This document shows positions 35,739 to 46,439 of a stretch of DNA of 64,000 nucleotides, in pieces. The notes under the pieces were generated by a model. The model had not been told where the DNA came from, ran no database searches, and was given only the letters and a program-made list of their open reading frames with translations. Within the stretch, counting starts at the first letter, position 1, and each line of letters opens with the position of its first letter. The stretch lies in the NCBI GenBank assembly GCA_036186865.1, contig AP025054.1, positions 4,580,224 to 4,644,223 of the forward strand. The letters run 5' to 3'. The position numbers and the translations under genes are program-made. This DNA comes from Eustoma russellianum (Eukaryota; Streptophyta; Magnoliopsida; Gentianales; Gentianaceae).

Positions 35739-35751
35739 CTAGGGTTTTAGG
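35739..35751 (-). promoter_or_regulatory. Telo-box-like motif upstream of UTP7
   Basis: On the UTP7 strand the sequence reads CCTAAAACCCTAG, containing AAACCCTA, about 210 bp before the ATG. Telo boxes are enriched in promoters of plant ribosomal-protein and ribosome-biogenesis genes, which fits this gene. Position relative to the transcription start is unknown. Confidence 0.5.
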
Positions 35752-36117
35752 TGGCTGCATATGTTGTTTGCTAAATATGCGGAGTAAAAGGTCCTTTTTT
35801 TTTTTTTTTTAGGGAAAACAGTGTATTTTTTTTTAATATCTCAAATATTCGAACTGTAAAAAAAAAAAGGAATTTTCTTTTTCTTTTTTGAAACAAGAGA
35901 GAGACTCCAATGCTGGAATTTTGGAATTTCTAATGAGGAAAATGACGCTAAACCATTAGATCTTTGGCTTTTGTTTTTTTTTTCATTTACGATGATGTAC
36001 ATTAAAATAATTATAAAATATGTTACTCGTTTTGATATTTATTATGCATTCCCCGAGAGAATGGGGCTATTTTATTCAAATATCAATTGCAAATATGTAC
36101 AACTATTGTTTCGTCAA
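35752..36117. other. AT-rich intergenic spacer
   Basis: Contains T-runs at about 35797-35813 and 35827-35834; no gene seen. Confidence 0.4.
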
Positions 36118-36600
36118 CTATGAATCTACAACATGTAAAAGATCACTACAAGATGACGTGTGAACCAATACAGTTTTTGCTGCTCTCCAAGCAATATCCC
36201 GTGACACAACGTGTGCCGGTGGAAGGTTCTCGATTTCTTCATGTAAGGCACGGTTCCGCCAAAACCATATACTGTGGATGGCCTCGCAAAACAAGTATCG
36301 CCACTCACCTTGGTTATTATCAGTCTTCCAATCCGAATGTCGATTCTGAGTGATCCAGAGCTGCGGTGTTTGCCCAAACAAACGCTGCCCAACCATCTCT
36401 CCGAACTAAGCCCCTCCATACCTGCAAGCACCACGGGCAATCGCGTAATGCGTGGAGTATGTCGTTTGTGCCCTGGTCACATATATCATATCGACAATCA
36501 TCTTTGATATGCCTTAAGTGCAAAAACGCTCTTGTTGGAAGAAGAGCATTGTAGCATTGCCACAATAAAAGATTCAAACGCAAAGGTCCTCGCATGGCTT
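36118..36600 (-). pseudogene. 3' fragment of an L1-type LINE
   Basis: Minus-strand frames give the LINE pol C-terminus: GPLRLNLLLWQCYNALLPT, CDQGTNDILHALRDCPWC and VWRGLVRRDGW, then after a frame change EWRYLFCEAIHSIWFWRNRA. This resembles the zf-RVT and tail region of plant L1 LINEs but is not closely similar to the fragment at 18724. It is truncated and frameshifted. Confidence 0.7.
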
Positions 36601-37199
36601 AATAAATCTTTATTATGCATTCTCTAGTATAATATAATTAAATCTTAAAATATTGGTATTTGTTGTGCAATAGTCATATTTTTGCATGGTTAAAAAGTAT
36701 ATAAATAAAAAATGAGCTAAAACTAAGATTATTAAAAAAATTAAGAAAAATAAAAGAAGATATGTTTTTCCAAAAGGTAATAAAATGTTAACAGAATTGA
36801 ATCAGATCGAGTTTATAAATCCGACCTTACGAGTGACTTTGCCAGTGTAACATGGCTTAGTAAATAATTTAAAAGCTCAATTCTGTATTTGTTGTATCGA
36901 AACTTACCACTTTTTAAATGAATCAAGTTTTTCTTTTTTATTCTTTGATTAAAATGAATCAGGTTTAGATAACTTTTCTGTAATGAAAATTTGTTTAAAA
37001 CTCGATTCGTTGTAAACGAACTTAAACCGAATCTTAGATGAAGTGAACAAAAATAACTCGTTTAAAGATTGATGTGTATGTGGTCCGATGAGCCGTTGGG
37101 TTTATTGGAACCGAGGTGAGCCGAATACTAAGTTTTCGAATTCAGATTCGTTTAGCTAAACGAACTTTAAAATTGGTTCGAGTCTGGCTTGATAACACT
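36601..37199. other. AT-rich spacer with GTTCGTTTA-type repeats
   Basis: From about 36785 the DNA is rich in words such as TCGTTTAAA, CTAAACGAAC and CGAGTTT, also present in the element at 37200-37490. This may be a nest of older related MITEs. Confidence 0.4.
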
Positions 37200-37490
37200 T
37201 AGGGCTGTAAACGAGCCGAGCATTGCGTTGTTCAAGCTCGGTTCATTTAATTTAGCGAACGGGCCGCGCTTGTTCGTTTATTTAAACGAATATTTAATTG
37301 TTCAAACTTGATTCGTTTAACTCACGAACAACATTAACGAGCCGAACACCTTAAATGAACGGTGCCACTTACCGAGTTCGAACAGAAAAAAGGTGTTCAA
37401 GCTCTGTTCATTAACCTTTTATCTGAACTGAGCTCGAGCTCGAACCAAACGAGCCGAACAACCGAACGGCTTGGTTCATTTACAGCTCTA
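37200..37490. mobile_element. Probable hAT-type MITE
   Basis: Ends TAGGGCTGTAAACGAGCC and (reverse complement) TAGAGCTGTAAATGAACC form inverted repeats typical of a common plant hAT MITE. The interior is internally repetitive (GTTCGTTTA, GAGCCGAAC). I could not find a clear 8-bp target duplication. Confidence 0.5.
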
Positions 37491-37931
37491 AAGTAACAGT
37501 GTAACTATTTATCGTTTAACTAAACGAACCTAAATATGTATTTAAATTTGGTTCGTTTAATTAAAATTAACAAACAAACTCGAACCAAATACAAATCAAA
37601 CTCGAACAGTTCGTGAATTGTTCGATTCGTTTAATATCCATAGATATGGAATATGAAAGCTTTTAAACTAGTGTGTGCCTGAAACAAACATAAAATGCCT
37701 AAAGTGGTCAATAAGGGCACTTTTTAGTGTGGCGGTTGAGAACACATGGCGAAGGCTTAAATTCAGTTTTTTTTTTTTTTTTTTTTGAATTTAGCCTTAT
37801 GCAAGTTTTAGAAGAGACTTCGTCGACAATATTTTCTACGCTGGAGAAATAGTATTTTATTCCACGTATGGCTTACGTGTCGTTTTTAGTCAATTTTAGT
37901 TGTTAAGCTGGTCAACAAGACCTTAAAGGCA

Positions 37932-38110
37932 GGGATAGGATTACTTCAGCGTAAGGAGGATGCGGTGACGCGTGACCGCGCGATACGTGGCAGCAAGAGG
38001 GGGTGGTGAGGCTAGATGCAGTGACCGTCATCTAGCCTCACCACTCCCATTGCTGCCACGTGTCGCGCGGTCACAAAGGGGATGAGGAAGAGGGTGAAGA
38101 GATCCAACCC
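37932..38110. mobile_element. G-box foldback MITE, copy 7
   Basis: 179 bp. Flanks TTAAAGGCA (37923-37931) and TTAAATGCA (38111-38119) are an 8/9 target duplication. The paralogous unoccupied site near 43226 reads TTTAAATGCATGG. The right arm keeps CACGTGTCGCGCGG; the left reads GATACGTGGC. Confidence 0.88.
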
Positions 38111-38161
38111 TTAAATGCATTGTCAAATGTTTGACTGCCCATTGTTTGTTAATGTAGTTAT

Positions 38162-38340
38162 GAGATCTCCTCACCGCGCGGTGAGTCACCGCGCAGCCCA
38201 GGACGCGACACGTGGCAGCAGTAGGGGGTGGTGAGGCTGGATGAGCGTTACCCTCACCCAACCTCACCACCCCCACTTTTTGCCACGTGTCGCGCGGTCA
38301 CGCATGCGGTGAGGGAGGAGCGGTGAGGGGATCCTATCCC
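38162..38340. mobile_element. G-box foldback MITE, copy 8
   Basis: About 179 bp. Arms contain GACACGTGGCAGCA and TTGCCACGTGTCGCGCGG, so both G-boxes are intact. No target duplication found; the left end looks altered. The flanks match a copy-free paralogous segment at 43225-43315. Confidence 0.85.
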
Positions 38341-39544
38341 TTCTCTTACAAGTAATGATTAACAGTATCCATGCAATCTTTGAATTCCTATCATTCTCAA
38401 CTGAAAACAAGACTTGCCTCATTCAAGACTCAATCGAACAACAAATTCCAAAAAAAAAAAAAATAATTGAAGAGACAAAAATAACTCACCATGTATAGTT
38501 TATATAAAAAATTATAAAAAAATTTATACTTTGAATTTTCAAAATTCATATAAATTTTATCAACGTACTACGCATTACATGTATCTCGAATTAATCACAA
38601 CAACTTAAACATTACATAGAATAGTAAAATTGCAAAACTAGTCAAATCTTTTTGAAAGACGCCACACAATGACGGTCTCACTAAAACAATATTACATGTC
38701 TTTTTTAAGGACGTTGCAAATTTTATACGGACGAAATTGATTAAAACGTTTTTCTTTTGAAAACGTAAAAACGTCATTATTTGACTCCAGTTGGTAAAAG
38801 AAATTTTGAACTAAGAACTAGACTCTAGAAGCTAAATAGAATAATGACATCTTATTTCCCGAACTTTTTTTTAATGTTTTAGTTTATATTGTTGTAATTT
38901 AAGATGTTTTGACCGCCAAGAAACACCATATTTGAGAGGTGCAAGCCTCCTATTAATCAGAACATCCGACCGCAACAATATCGTGAGCTTGTTTAAATTC
39001 CTCCAAGAAATTTAGTACAATATTTTGAATAGGATGCTTATCCACTTATTACATAATAACATTAATATTCTCATTAACAAAAATTCATATACATAGAACG
39101 GTGCTGAGACAGGTTAGGTTTAAGTGCAAACCCATGCCTCCAAATGTTTGGTGATATGTGGAAAAAAATAAGATAGAGAGTATGATAATATTATATGAAG
39201 AGAAATGAAAAATGAACAATTGCAGTAAAGAAATTTCAATTTAGATATGCAAAATTGGTACTAAAATATGACAACAAGAAGTCATAAAGGGAAAGCCTAC
39301 AAGCTAGTTATCTACTGCAGTTTGATCTTTGGAGTGAAAAAAAGGTTTACAGCAAACCCCCAAGTCTCCACTACACTCCATATGAGCTTCCCAATGAAAA
39401 AAAGTTTACACCATCCTTCAAACCTTCAAACCTCTACCGCATACAATATGAGCTTCGTAGATGATGTAAATCTCATAATCATCGACCTATTAGGTATGAA
39501 GAACAAACATATGAGCTTCATAGATGATGTAAGTCTGACGATCA
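38341..39544. other. Gene-free spacer
   Basis: AT-rich. The part next to copy 8 (38355-38392) is paralogous to 43275-43315. A tandem repeat of about 65 bp with ATATGAGCTTC and GATGATGTAA lies at 39435-39560. No further gene seen. Confidence 0.4.
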
Positions 39545-41636
39545 TCACCCCATTAGGTAGGAGGAACAACTGCCATATTGATCTTCATGAATTGGGACAA
39601 GCAAGTCTCTAACGTTAGCTATAGTTTCAACGTAAGGAAAAGCACTAACAAAGCCTTCACGAAACACATCCACTGCTCTCTCCGGCACCTCAAGAAATAA
39701 TTTCACTGTCTTCTTGCAAAAATTATAAGCTATCACTTTGCCAGGAATCAACATTATCAGCATTGAATCTTCTTCTTTTTCCCCTCTAAACACACCAACT
39801 ATATTATACTCAAACTTCTTCCTACCATGATAATCATGCCCATCTCCTCTCTTTGTTCTCCTTACAATCTCAGGGAATGCAGAAGCCACACAACCCAAAT
39901 GAACCTGGAATTTCACATCCCACTTGGAGTTCTCCTTATTCAACTCAAAAACATCAAATTTCACATTACACGGGCTTCTGATCTGAATATAATACATGTA
40001 TCCTGAGCATTCTCCAAAAAATCTCCCCGAAGAGATTGCATTAGTCTTTGTGGGCAGAACCATCTTGTTTACAACTTCCAACTCGAGATCGAATTCGAAA
40101 CAATGTTCTTGGAAGACCCAATACACCTTACCATCTAAAAACACTAGGTGTTCTAGTTTCTTCATGCTTGATGGTGCATTAAATAAGCAATCAGATTTTC
40201 TCCATGTTTTACTCTCACATGAATATATACTAACTTCACAAACGTTTTCTGTAACTTTCTTTCTTCTGAAACAAATGACTTTGAAATAATGAGATCTCAA
40301 AGGGTCATAAGCCAAAGCATACTCAATGACTAAATCCATTTGTTCTGGATCATGATGTGACACCGGCAACACGCACCAATTGCGTGTCGCCGGGTTAAGA
40401 ACAATGATTAGCTGCAAATCAAACCCCATGGATGAGGGTTTGAATGAACAAAGCAAAAATCCATTGCAAGAATGCAAAACCACTAGAGTAGATGCTCGAT
40501 CCCTTGAGAATTCCTCCAAAAAGGAAATTGACGGTAGGCTGCCGCCTTCCACGTCTGAAATACTGTGAGGGACAAAAGCAGAGAATATTATTGCACAATC
40601 AACACTAACATAATACAAGTATGTTAGGAGACATCAAACCTATTATAATACAACAACAACAATGATACCAAGTATGTCCCAACGACAGCAAAAGCTATCG
40701 CTAGGCAGACAAACAATACTTTAGGATAGAGAGTTTGCATTCAGTAAGACTTCCGACTCTATATGTACATGTAGAGATAGCACAATAATAAAAATATGTA
40801 CTAGTGAATATAATTTATTAAACATAAGCCATTCTTCATACGAATTTCTAATTTAATTCTTCATACGAATTTCTAATTTATTCTGGAGTTAAAAGAAGAA
40901 TTATTATAAGAGTTAAAATAAAATTATTAGACAGCGGAGACATGAGTCTCGGTGCCCCCACTCTAAATCGGAACGAGATCCTCTCATCACAATTTTCTCA
41001 CCCACTTTTTCACTGCACGTCACGTGTCAGCAGGGGAGGATGGTGGGGCTAGATGCAGGTGGCCCTCATCTAGCCTCAACACCTTCCCCTGGTGACAGGT
41101 GCCGTATAGCTGAAAAGTGGGTAAAGGGATTGTAGGTGAGGGGTTAGGATTCTCTCACCCCAAATCCCTCACTCCATGCGTCACCGCGCGACACGTGGCA
41201 ACATGGATGGGTGGTAAGACTAGATGCTGGTCACACTCATCTAGCCTCATCACCCACTCCTGCTGCTACGCGTCGCGCGGTGACGGTGGGATGAAGGAAA
41301 AGTGGTTGAAGTGATCTCATCCGTAACTAAGGGGATCCAAACTCCTCTAAATCCGTGCCTTATGCTGCTGATTTCACTTTTGGGGCCGTCGTAGAAATAG
41401 AAACCGCGAGGGGAAGAGTTGATGTTGAGTATGTTGTGCGCTCGGACAAAACGGGGATTGGATAAAAGGAAAAGCCATCTTTTGGCAACAAGCTTGAATC
41501 TTAGTAACGATTTGCCGGGCAGTCGGAGGAGAATCTGAGTCAAGATATCTTCATTGTCGGCGATATCTTCTGGGGTGGTGGCGATGGCCGGTTTTTTAAT
41601 CGCCGGGAAAGGATTTTGTTGCCGGATTTCTGACAT
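39545..41636 (-). CDS. F-box protein with F-box-associated domain, gene split by a nested MITE insertion
   Basis: The N-terminal part starts at ATG 41636 (MSEIRQQNPF). It carries an F-box (EDILTQILLRLPGKSLLRFK, then KRWLFLLSNPRF) and reads to about 41345. The C-terminal part (about 40562 or 40554 down to 39545) carries an F-box-associated region (LNPATRNWCVLP, YDPLRSHYFKVICF, CESKTWRKS, LDGKVYWV) and ends at TGA 39545. Between them lie about 780 bp, half of it a foldback insertion with a 9-bp duplication. Established: F-box proteins recruit substrates to SCF ubiquitin ligases. The halves are open, with acceptors TTTCAG and CCTCACAG before the second, and one joint (donor AAAAGTGAAA near 41380, acceptor TTTCAG at 40555) would keep frame. 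It could be spliced or dead; many such genes are intronless. Confidence 0.75.
40685..40795 (-). repeat. Interspersed repeat D, reversed copy
   Basis: Contains CAGCAAAAGCTATCGCTA, AGAGAGTTTGCATTCAGTAA and TCCGACTCTATATGTACATG, the reverse of the repeat at 44150-44335. It lies between the two parts of the F-box gene. A 24-bp tandem duplication follows at 40836-40880. Confidence 0.55.
40970..41344. mobile_element. G-box foldback MITE, copy 9, containing nested copy 10
   Basis: The 375-bp composite is bounded by a perfect 9-bp duplication CTCTAAATC (40961-40969 and 41345-41353). Removing copy 10 restores an ordinary right terminus, GGTGAGGGGATCC followed by AAACTC. The left arm has GTCACGTGTC. 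It interrupts the F-box gene. Confidence 0.85.
41141..41324. mobile_element. G-box foldback MITE, copy 10, nested in copy 9
   Basis: About 184 bp from GGGTTAGGATTCTC to GATCTCATCC, flanked by GTAGGTGAG (41132-41140) and GTAACTAAG (41325-41333), 6/9 identical, placed exactly at the break in copy 9. The left arm keeps CGCGCGACACGTGGC; the right has decayed to CTACGCGTCGCGCGG. Confidence 0.8.
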
Positions 41637-41805
41637 TCTTGACGCGGTGTGAACTGATGGAAAGGATTCTAAAGTACTTGTGAAAGTGGGGTTTTGGATC
41701 TTTTTATGTTGGTCGGTCGTGACAGTTGTCTAGAGAGCATTAACAGTTGTCGAATAGGAATAGATTTGCATGCATGCATATTCACATACTATTTTTTTTT
41801 TCTAA

Positions 41806-41975
41806 ACAACACAACAACAACATTACCCTATTGTTTTATAGGCTCTCGTCTGTGATGAGGTATGGATGTCTAATATACGCAACTATAAACATGTGTTAGA
41901 AACACACAGATGTTGTTTCCAAATGACACATAATAAAAATTACGTCAAGCTGTATCATTCAAAAAGATAAGATAC
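41806..41975 (-). repeat. Interspersed repeat C, reversed copy
   Basis: Begins with CAACAACAACATTACCC and continues with ATACGCAACTATAAAC and AAACACACAGATGTTG, the reverse of the copies at 10900 and 61705. Confidence 0.6.
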
Positions 41976-42934
41976 ATATATTATGTCATTTATATGACTA
42001 ATCATCTTCTTCTTTGATGAGGAATTCTTAAGTTTCACTCGGATACTAATGAACAACGTTCGATTTATTGAAAACTTACTTGACACGTATAAAAATCTAT
42101 GTGATGTCCAATAAAACTTACAGGATGTTCAAGTTGCATGTAGGTTAATTGTTTTTTTAATTTAACCGTTGAATATTTTATTAATATTTAGTGGATGTGA
42201 AGGATTAAGTGGAACACTCTAATTGATAACCAAGTTAGATTTAATAATTTTCTCTCTTATTGAGCATATAAGTCTTATGTGTCATCATCTCATTGTGTTA
42301 TTAGTTATTCATTACTTGTTCATAGAGCAACATAATGCCTCTAATGGTAGAGACCAATTATTGTTGGTAAATTTCAATATAATCAACTAGTAGTTACTAA
42401 ACATCTTAATAATATTAATAATTATTCATCAACAAATAAAAAATAAAATAACTAGGACCGTCTTTTCATTTTGTTACTTCCATTATCAACAGATCGATAT
42501 TCCTTTATTTGTATGCATTTTTTTTGTATGCTAGTAGGTAGGCAAAGGTTAATGAAATTAAAACAAACTAGATGGGTGATATGTTTGACACCTTATTTTG
42601 GACATATCGGCCACAATAGCTTATAACCAACTACTAAAGTAGCTATTATTTGAAGACATTCTATGGTACACCACCCATTATAGAAAGTTTACCAGATAAA
42701 AAAGGATAGCACGACAAAGAAAAATACTCTAAAAATAAATATAGAATAAGAGAATTGTTGGCAACCTGATATAAAATTTTCTCTCTTAAAATTATGTATC
42801 AAATCGACTAGACTAGTATTTTTAAGACAAGAGGTATAGTGTTTTCTTTTTGCGTAAAAGAAGAAGAAAAAAAAAGAAAGAAAGAATTTTAGAATTGCTA
42901 TCTATAATTGGAGCAAAAGTTTATACCCTGGTCC
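41976..42934. other. Gene-free AT-rich spacer
   Basis: No gene, RNA or defined repeat seen. Confidence 0.4.
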
Positions 42935-43180
42935 TGAGCCGTTTCACCATTTCAGTATCAATGAGCATTGTGAAGGATGCAAATCAGGAACCCAACAGAC
43001 TCCTAGGTTGGATGGGACTTACGCAGTGATTCACACAAGGTGTTCCCTGCAAACTAGGCCTTCGTTTAGCAGATGTGTGGTTGGCTTAACAGCAATAGAA
43101 CAACCACACTGTGTATGGAATCAAACTATTGACCTTTTAAAACAAATTTCAACTCAAATACCAAATGAGTCTGTGAACGA
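42935..43180 (-). repeat. tRNA-derived SINE, family A, reversed copy
   Basis: Carries GAAGGATGCAAATCAGGAAC, CTTACGCAGTGATTC and GCAAACTAGGCC, the reverse of the copy at 24471, with a degraded tRNA-like head (TGGAATCAAACTATTGACC) at about 43115. Confidence 0.7.
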
Positions 43181-43224
43181 ATCGGTAACTATACTACTCA
43201 CTAGTTGTTTCTTTGGTAACAAGG

Positions 43225-43315
43225 CTTTAAATGCATGGTCAAATGTTTGATTGTCCTTTTATGTAGCTTCCTCTCAGTGATGATGATTAACAGATTAGTC
43301 CAATCTTTGAATTCC
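43225..43315 (+). repeat. Paralogous segment lacking foldback copy 8
   Basis: GTCAAATGTTTGATTG and GATTAACAG...CAATCTTTGAATTCC match the flanks of copy 8 (38120-38140 and 38358-38391). Here they are separated by about 25 bp of ordinary sequence instead of the MITE. Confidence 0.6.
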
Positions 43316-46300
43316 TATCCGTTCCGATTTGAATTCTCATCTCCCAACTAAAAAACAAGTGGCATGAGGCCACAAAACAAAAATTCGAATTTTTATTAAG
43401 TATATAGTTCTTCTCACACACCGTTCTTCTCCCATTTGTTATAATCTTTTTTATTTCTATTTATTATAGTGCTTCTTTCTACTTATTATAGTAGTTTTCT
43501 TCACATGCTATAATAATAGTGATTTCACATAGTTCGTCCTACTAGTATGGTAGTTTATTTCTATTTATTAGAGTGGTTCTTTCCACTTTTTCTAATGGTT
43601 TATTCTATATAATACATTAATGTATTTTTCAGCGATGGGTGGCATATATACACAAACACATGCATATACATACATACATATATGTGTGTGTGTTCATTCA
43701 CGTATATATAGATACATAAACACATGTATAAATATATATATACACATATATAGAGCTTTTATTGTCAAAATTTTGTATATTTTCATAGAATTACATGTAT
43801 AAGCTTTTCCATTTTGTGAAAACCGAATTAGAAGTCTTATTCGACATTGGCAAAACCTAAAAACACTATCTTATTCGGTTTTACCAGTGCCAACTAAGCT
43901 TACATATGCATGGTAAGTTCCCAAATGGGCACAACGTTTTGGGTTTAGATGCCCCAGACCTTATCGATATCTTTTGTTGTCGTTGGAATATACTGGATAC
44001 GGATGATGATGATGCATATATTATATATGGCAGGCACGCCAAAATTTAAGCCCACTTGTGATGCTATTTTGTTCTCTTAAAAGCAGAATAAGTAACGTCC
44101 TTATTTTAACATCGAAAGCTTTTGATTTGTGCTTACTGAATCTTTTTATTAGTACAATAGCACAACATATTTTTATTATTGTGTTATCTATACATGTACA
44201 TATAGAGTCGGAGTCTAACTGAAAGTGAACTCTCTATTCCTTGGGATGGAGGTATTGTTTGCATGTCTATCACCTTTTCCAGATTCTAACAATAACTTTT
44301 GTTATCGTTAGAATATAGTGAATATGGTTGTTGTTTGGTTTTAGTGGTGCCGAATAAGACTCATAGTTGAGCCGTTTGTATTTAACTTTTCTTTTTAATT
44401 TTAAGTAGTTGTACTTTAACATTTTTTTACCCCTAGACGTCAAAAATGATCGTGACATCCGAAGTCTTAGTGTTTTTTTTTAAAAAAAAATATTATTAAT
44501 GTATTTTAACTTCTTGGTTTTTTTTTTAATTAAAGCTTTTGTTGATTTATTTGTTAACCGAGGTTTTGATTTGTTTATGACTTTACTTTTATTCTTGGAC
44601 GTACATGTTAAAGTTTGACAGACTTGACGTACTTGCTAAAGTTTGAAAAATCAGCCTTTATTCTTATCATCACAGCATAAAAATATTTTTATTAGCATAT
44701 GATCGAAATCAACCTGAATTGAAAGAAAAAGTAGGGTCTTCAAATTGTATCTTTTGTAAGTATTTAATGCGTCCTCTTGTATTTCTTGAATTCCTTCACT
44801 AACACACTACTACATCATATTCTTATTATTATGTCATTCATGCAAGTACATATACAGCCGGTGGTCTCACTGAAAGCAAACTCAAGGACAAATATATTTT
44901 TTGCATGCCATGATGATGTAAGTATTTAATGACTCGCAGCATATTCCTTATCCTTATATCTCTTGCCACCTCACACAGTGATTATAATAATCATTCGGGA
45001 TAGAACATATATGCTATTGTCTATCAAATTTCTTTGTCATGACTCGTAAGACCACAAACTGCTTATAGCCTAATTCTTACACAACTGCCTATTTTTGTGG
45101 GTGTAAAAAGTTTGTACTCCAAATCCTAAGAAATTTCAACATCACATTTTTAAGAATCATCGTGAAAAATAAAATTAGGTGATTCACTGCGTACGTGGTA
45201 TGTGAAAGACATAAGTTTTGATATTTATAAAAAGCCTCAACTCAGATCTGTTCTAACACAAAGCATTTGAAACATGACCTGAATTCTCGTATTACAGTTG
45301 TAAATACTGAAACTATCTGTTTTGTCACTGAACTCATCACCATATGTTCGGTGAATCTATTTGGCAGACTCATGCTTTTGAGATTGGTCCCGAGGTCAAT
45401 CAAATTTTGACTTTGACTTTTTAGGATTTACCTGACCGAATGTTCGGAGAGAGACGATCCTGCATTGGGTGATTTGAGTTGCTGGACTCAAATCATAAGT
45501 TTGGTGATGTGTTTGGTAGTTAGACAGAAACTTCTCCGGAGTTTGACAGAACGTTTGGTCAAACCAGATGTGTGTTCGGTGATTGTAGTTTGAAAACTTA
45601 ACTTTTTGTTTTGCAATTTGTTTGAGATCTCTTCCACTAAAGTTTACGCAAATCATCAAAACATACTTGGAACCCAACGTAAACGTGTGTATACATATGC
45701 GTAAATATACATGTGTATGTATAAACACACACACACACATACATACATATAGATAAATCTAAATACATACACAAACATATACACACACATATACATTCAG
45801 ATATATGTATACAGAGACATACACAAACATGTATATGTACGTACATATGCAGACGTACATACAGAATGACAATAGAAAAACAACAAGGGGAAAAGTATGT
45901 AAATAAAAAAAATAGATTTTTTAAATAAATATTATTGTTTCATTATTTAAAAATTTAAGGGTGAATTATTTAAATGATTCAAATATTTAATAAATTTCAC
46001 ACTTCGGTTTAAACATCATGGCCTCTTGGAAAAGTAAATATCAAGTTAAGTGTAAATACAGATACAAAGTTGAAGATTTCCTTTTTGAGTAATACAAAGT
46101 CTTCTTTTAAATAAATTTTAAACCAGATATTACAATTTTTTTCTTCTTCTTTCAAATAGAAAGTATCACAAGTGACAAGTTGAAGAACTACGAACGCTAC
46201 GATGCGATGTACGGAACCATGAAGATATTATTATTTTTTTAAAAAAAAGAAATATGGGATTTTTCTTTTTTGAAGTAAAATATGCGATTAGAATCTCTGA

Positions 46301-46439
46301 AAAGCACCCCTTTTTGGTGTCGAAATAAAAGCGTGGGCAAATTCCCTGAAAAATATCTGACTTGAAAGAGAACCTTTTTTTTTTTGGTTCATCCTCTCGT
46401 TTGCTTCCTATTGGATCAATGTATTCTCCTGAACTGCAG
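43316..46439. other. Gene-free region with repeats
   Basis: Holds a microsatellite-like CA/TA tract (43645-43760), repeat D copies (43945-44012 tail; 44150-44335; 44815-44900 partial), GTTCGGTGA-rich DNA (45345-45590) and a second CA/TA tract (45670-45850). No protein-coding gene recognised. The last part includes the SEX4 promoter and 5' untranslated region. Confidence 0.45.
44150..44335 (+). repeat. Interspersed repeat D, copy
   Basis: Shares ATACATGTACATATAGAGTCGG, AACTCTCTATTCC and ATATAGTGAATATGG with 11885-12070 and 40685-40795, and ends in GTTGTT. Confidence 0.55.

Noticed and set aside
37200..37490. Assigning this MITE firmly to hAT
   Set aside because: Terminal repeats fit, but I found no matching 8-bp duplication, so it is kept at low confidence only.
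10623..41344. CRISPR array or clustered regulatory repeat
   Set aside because: The ten repeats are hundreds to thousands of bp apart, are palindromic and have target duplications, so they are transposons; the host is a plant.
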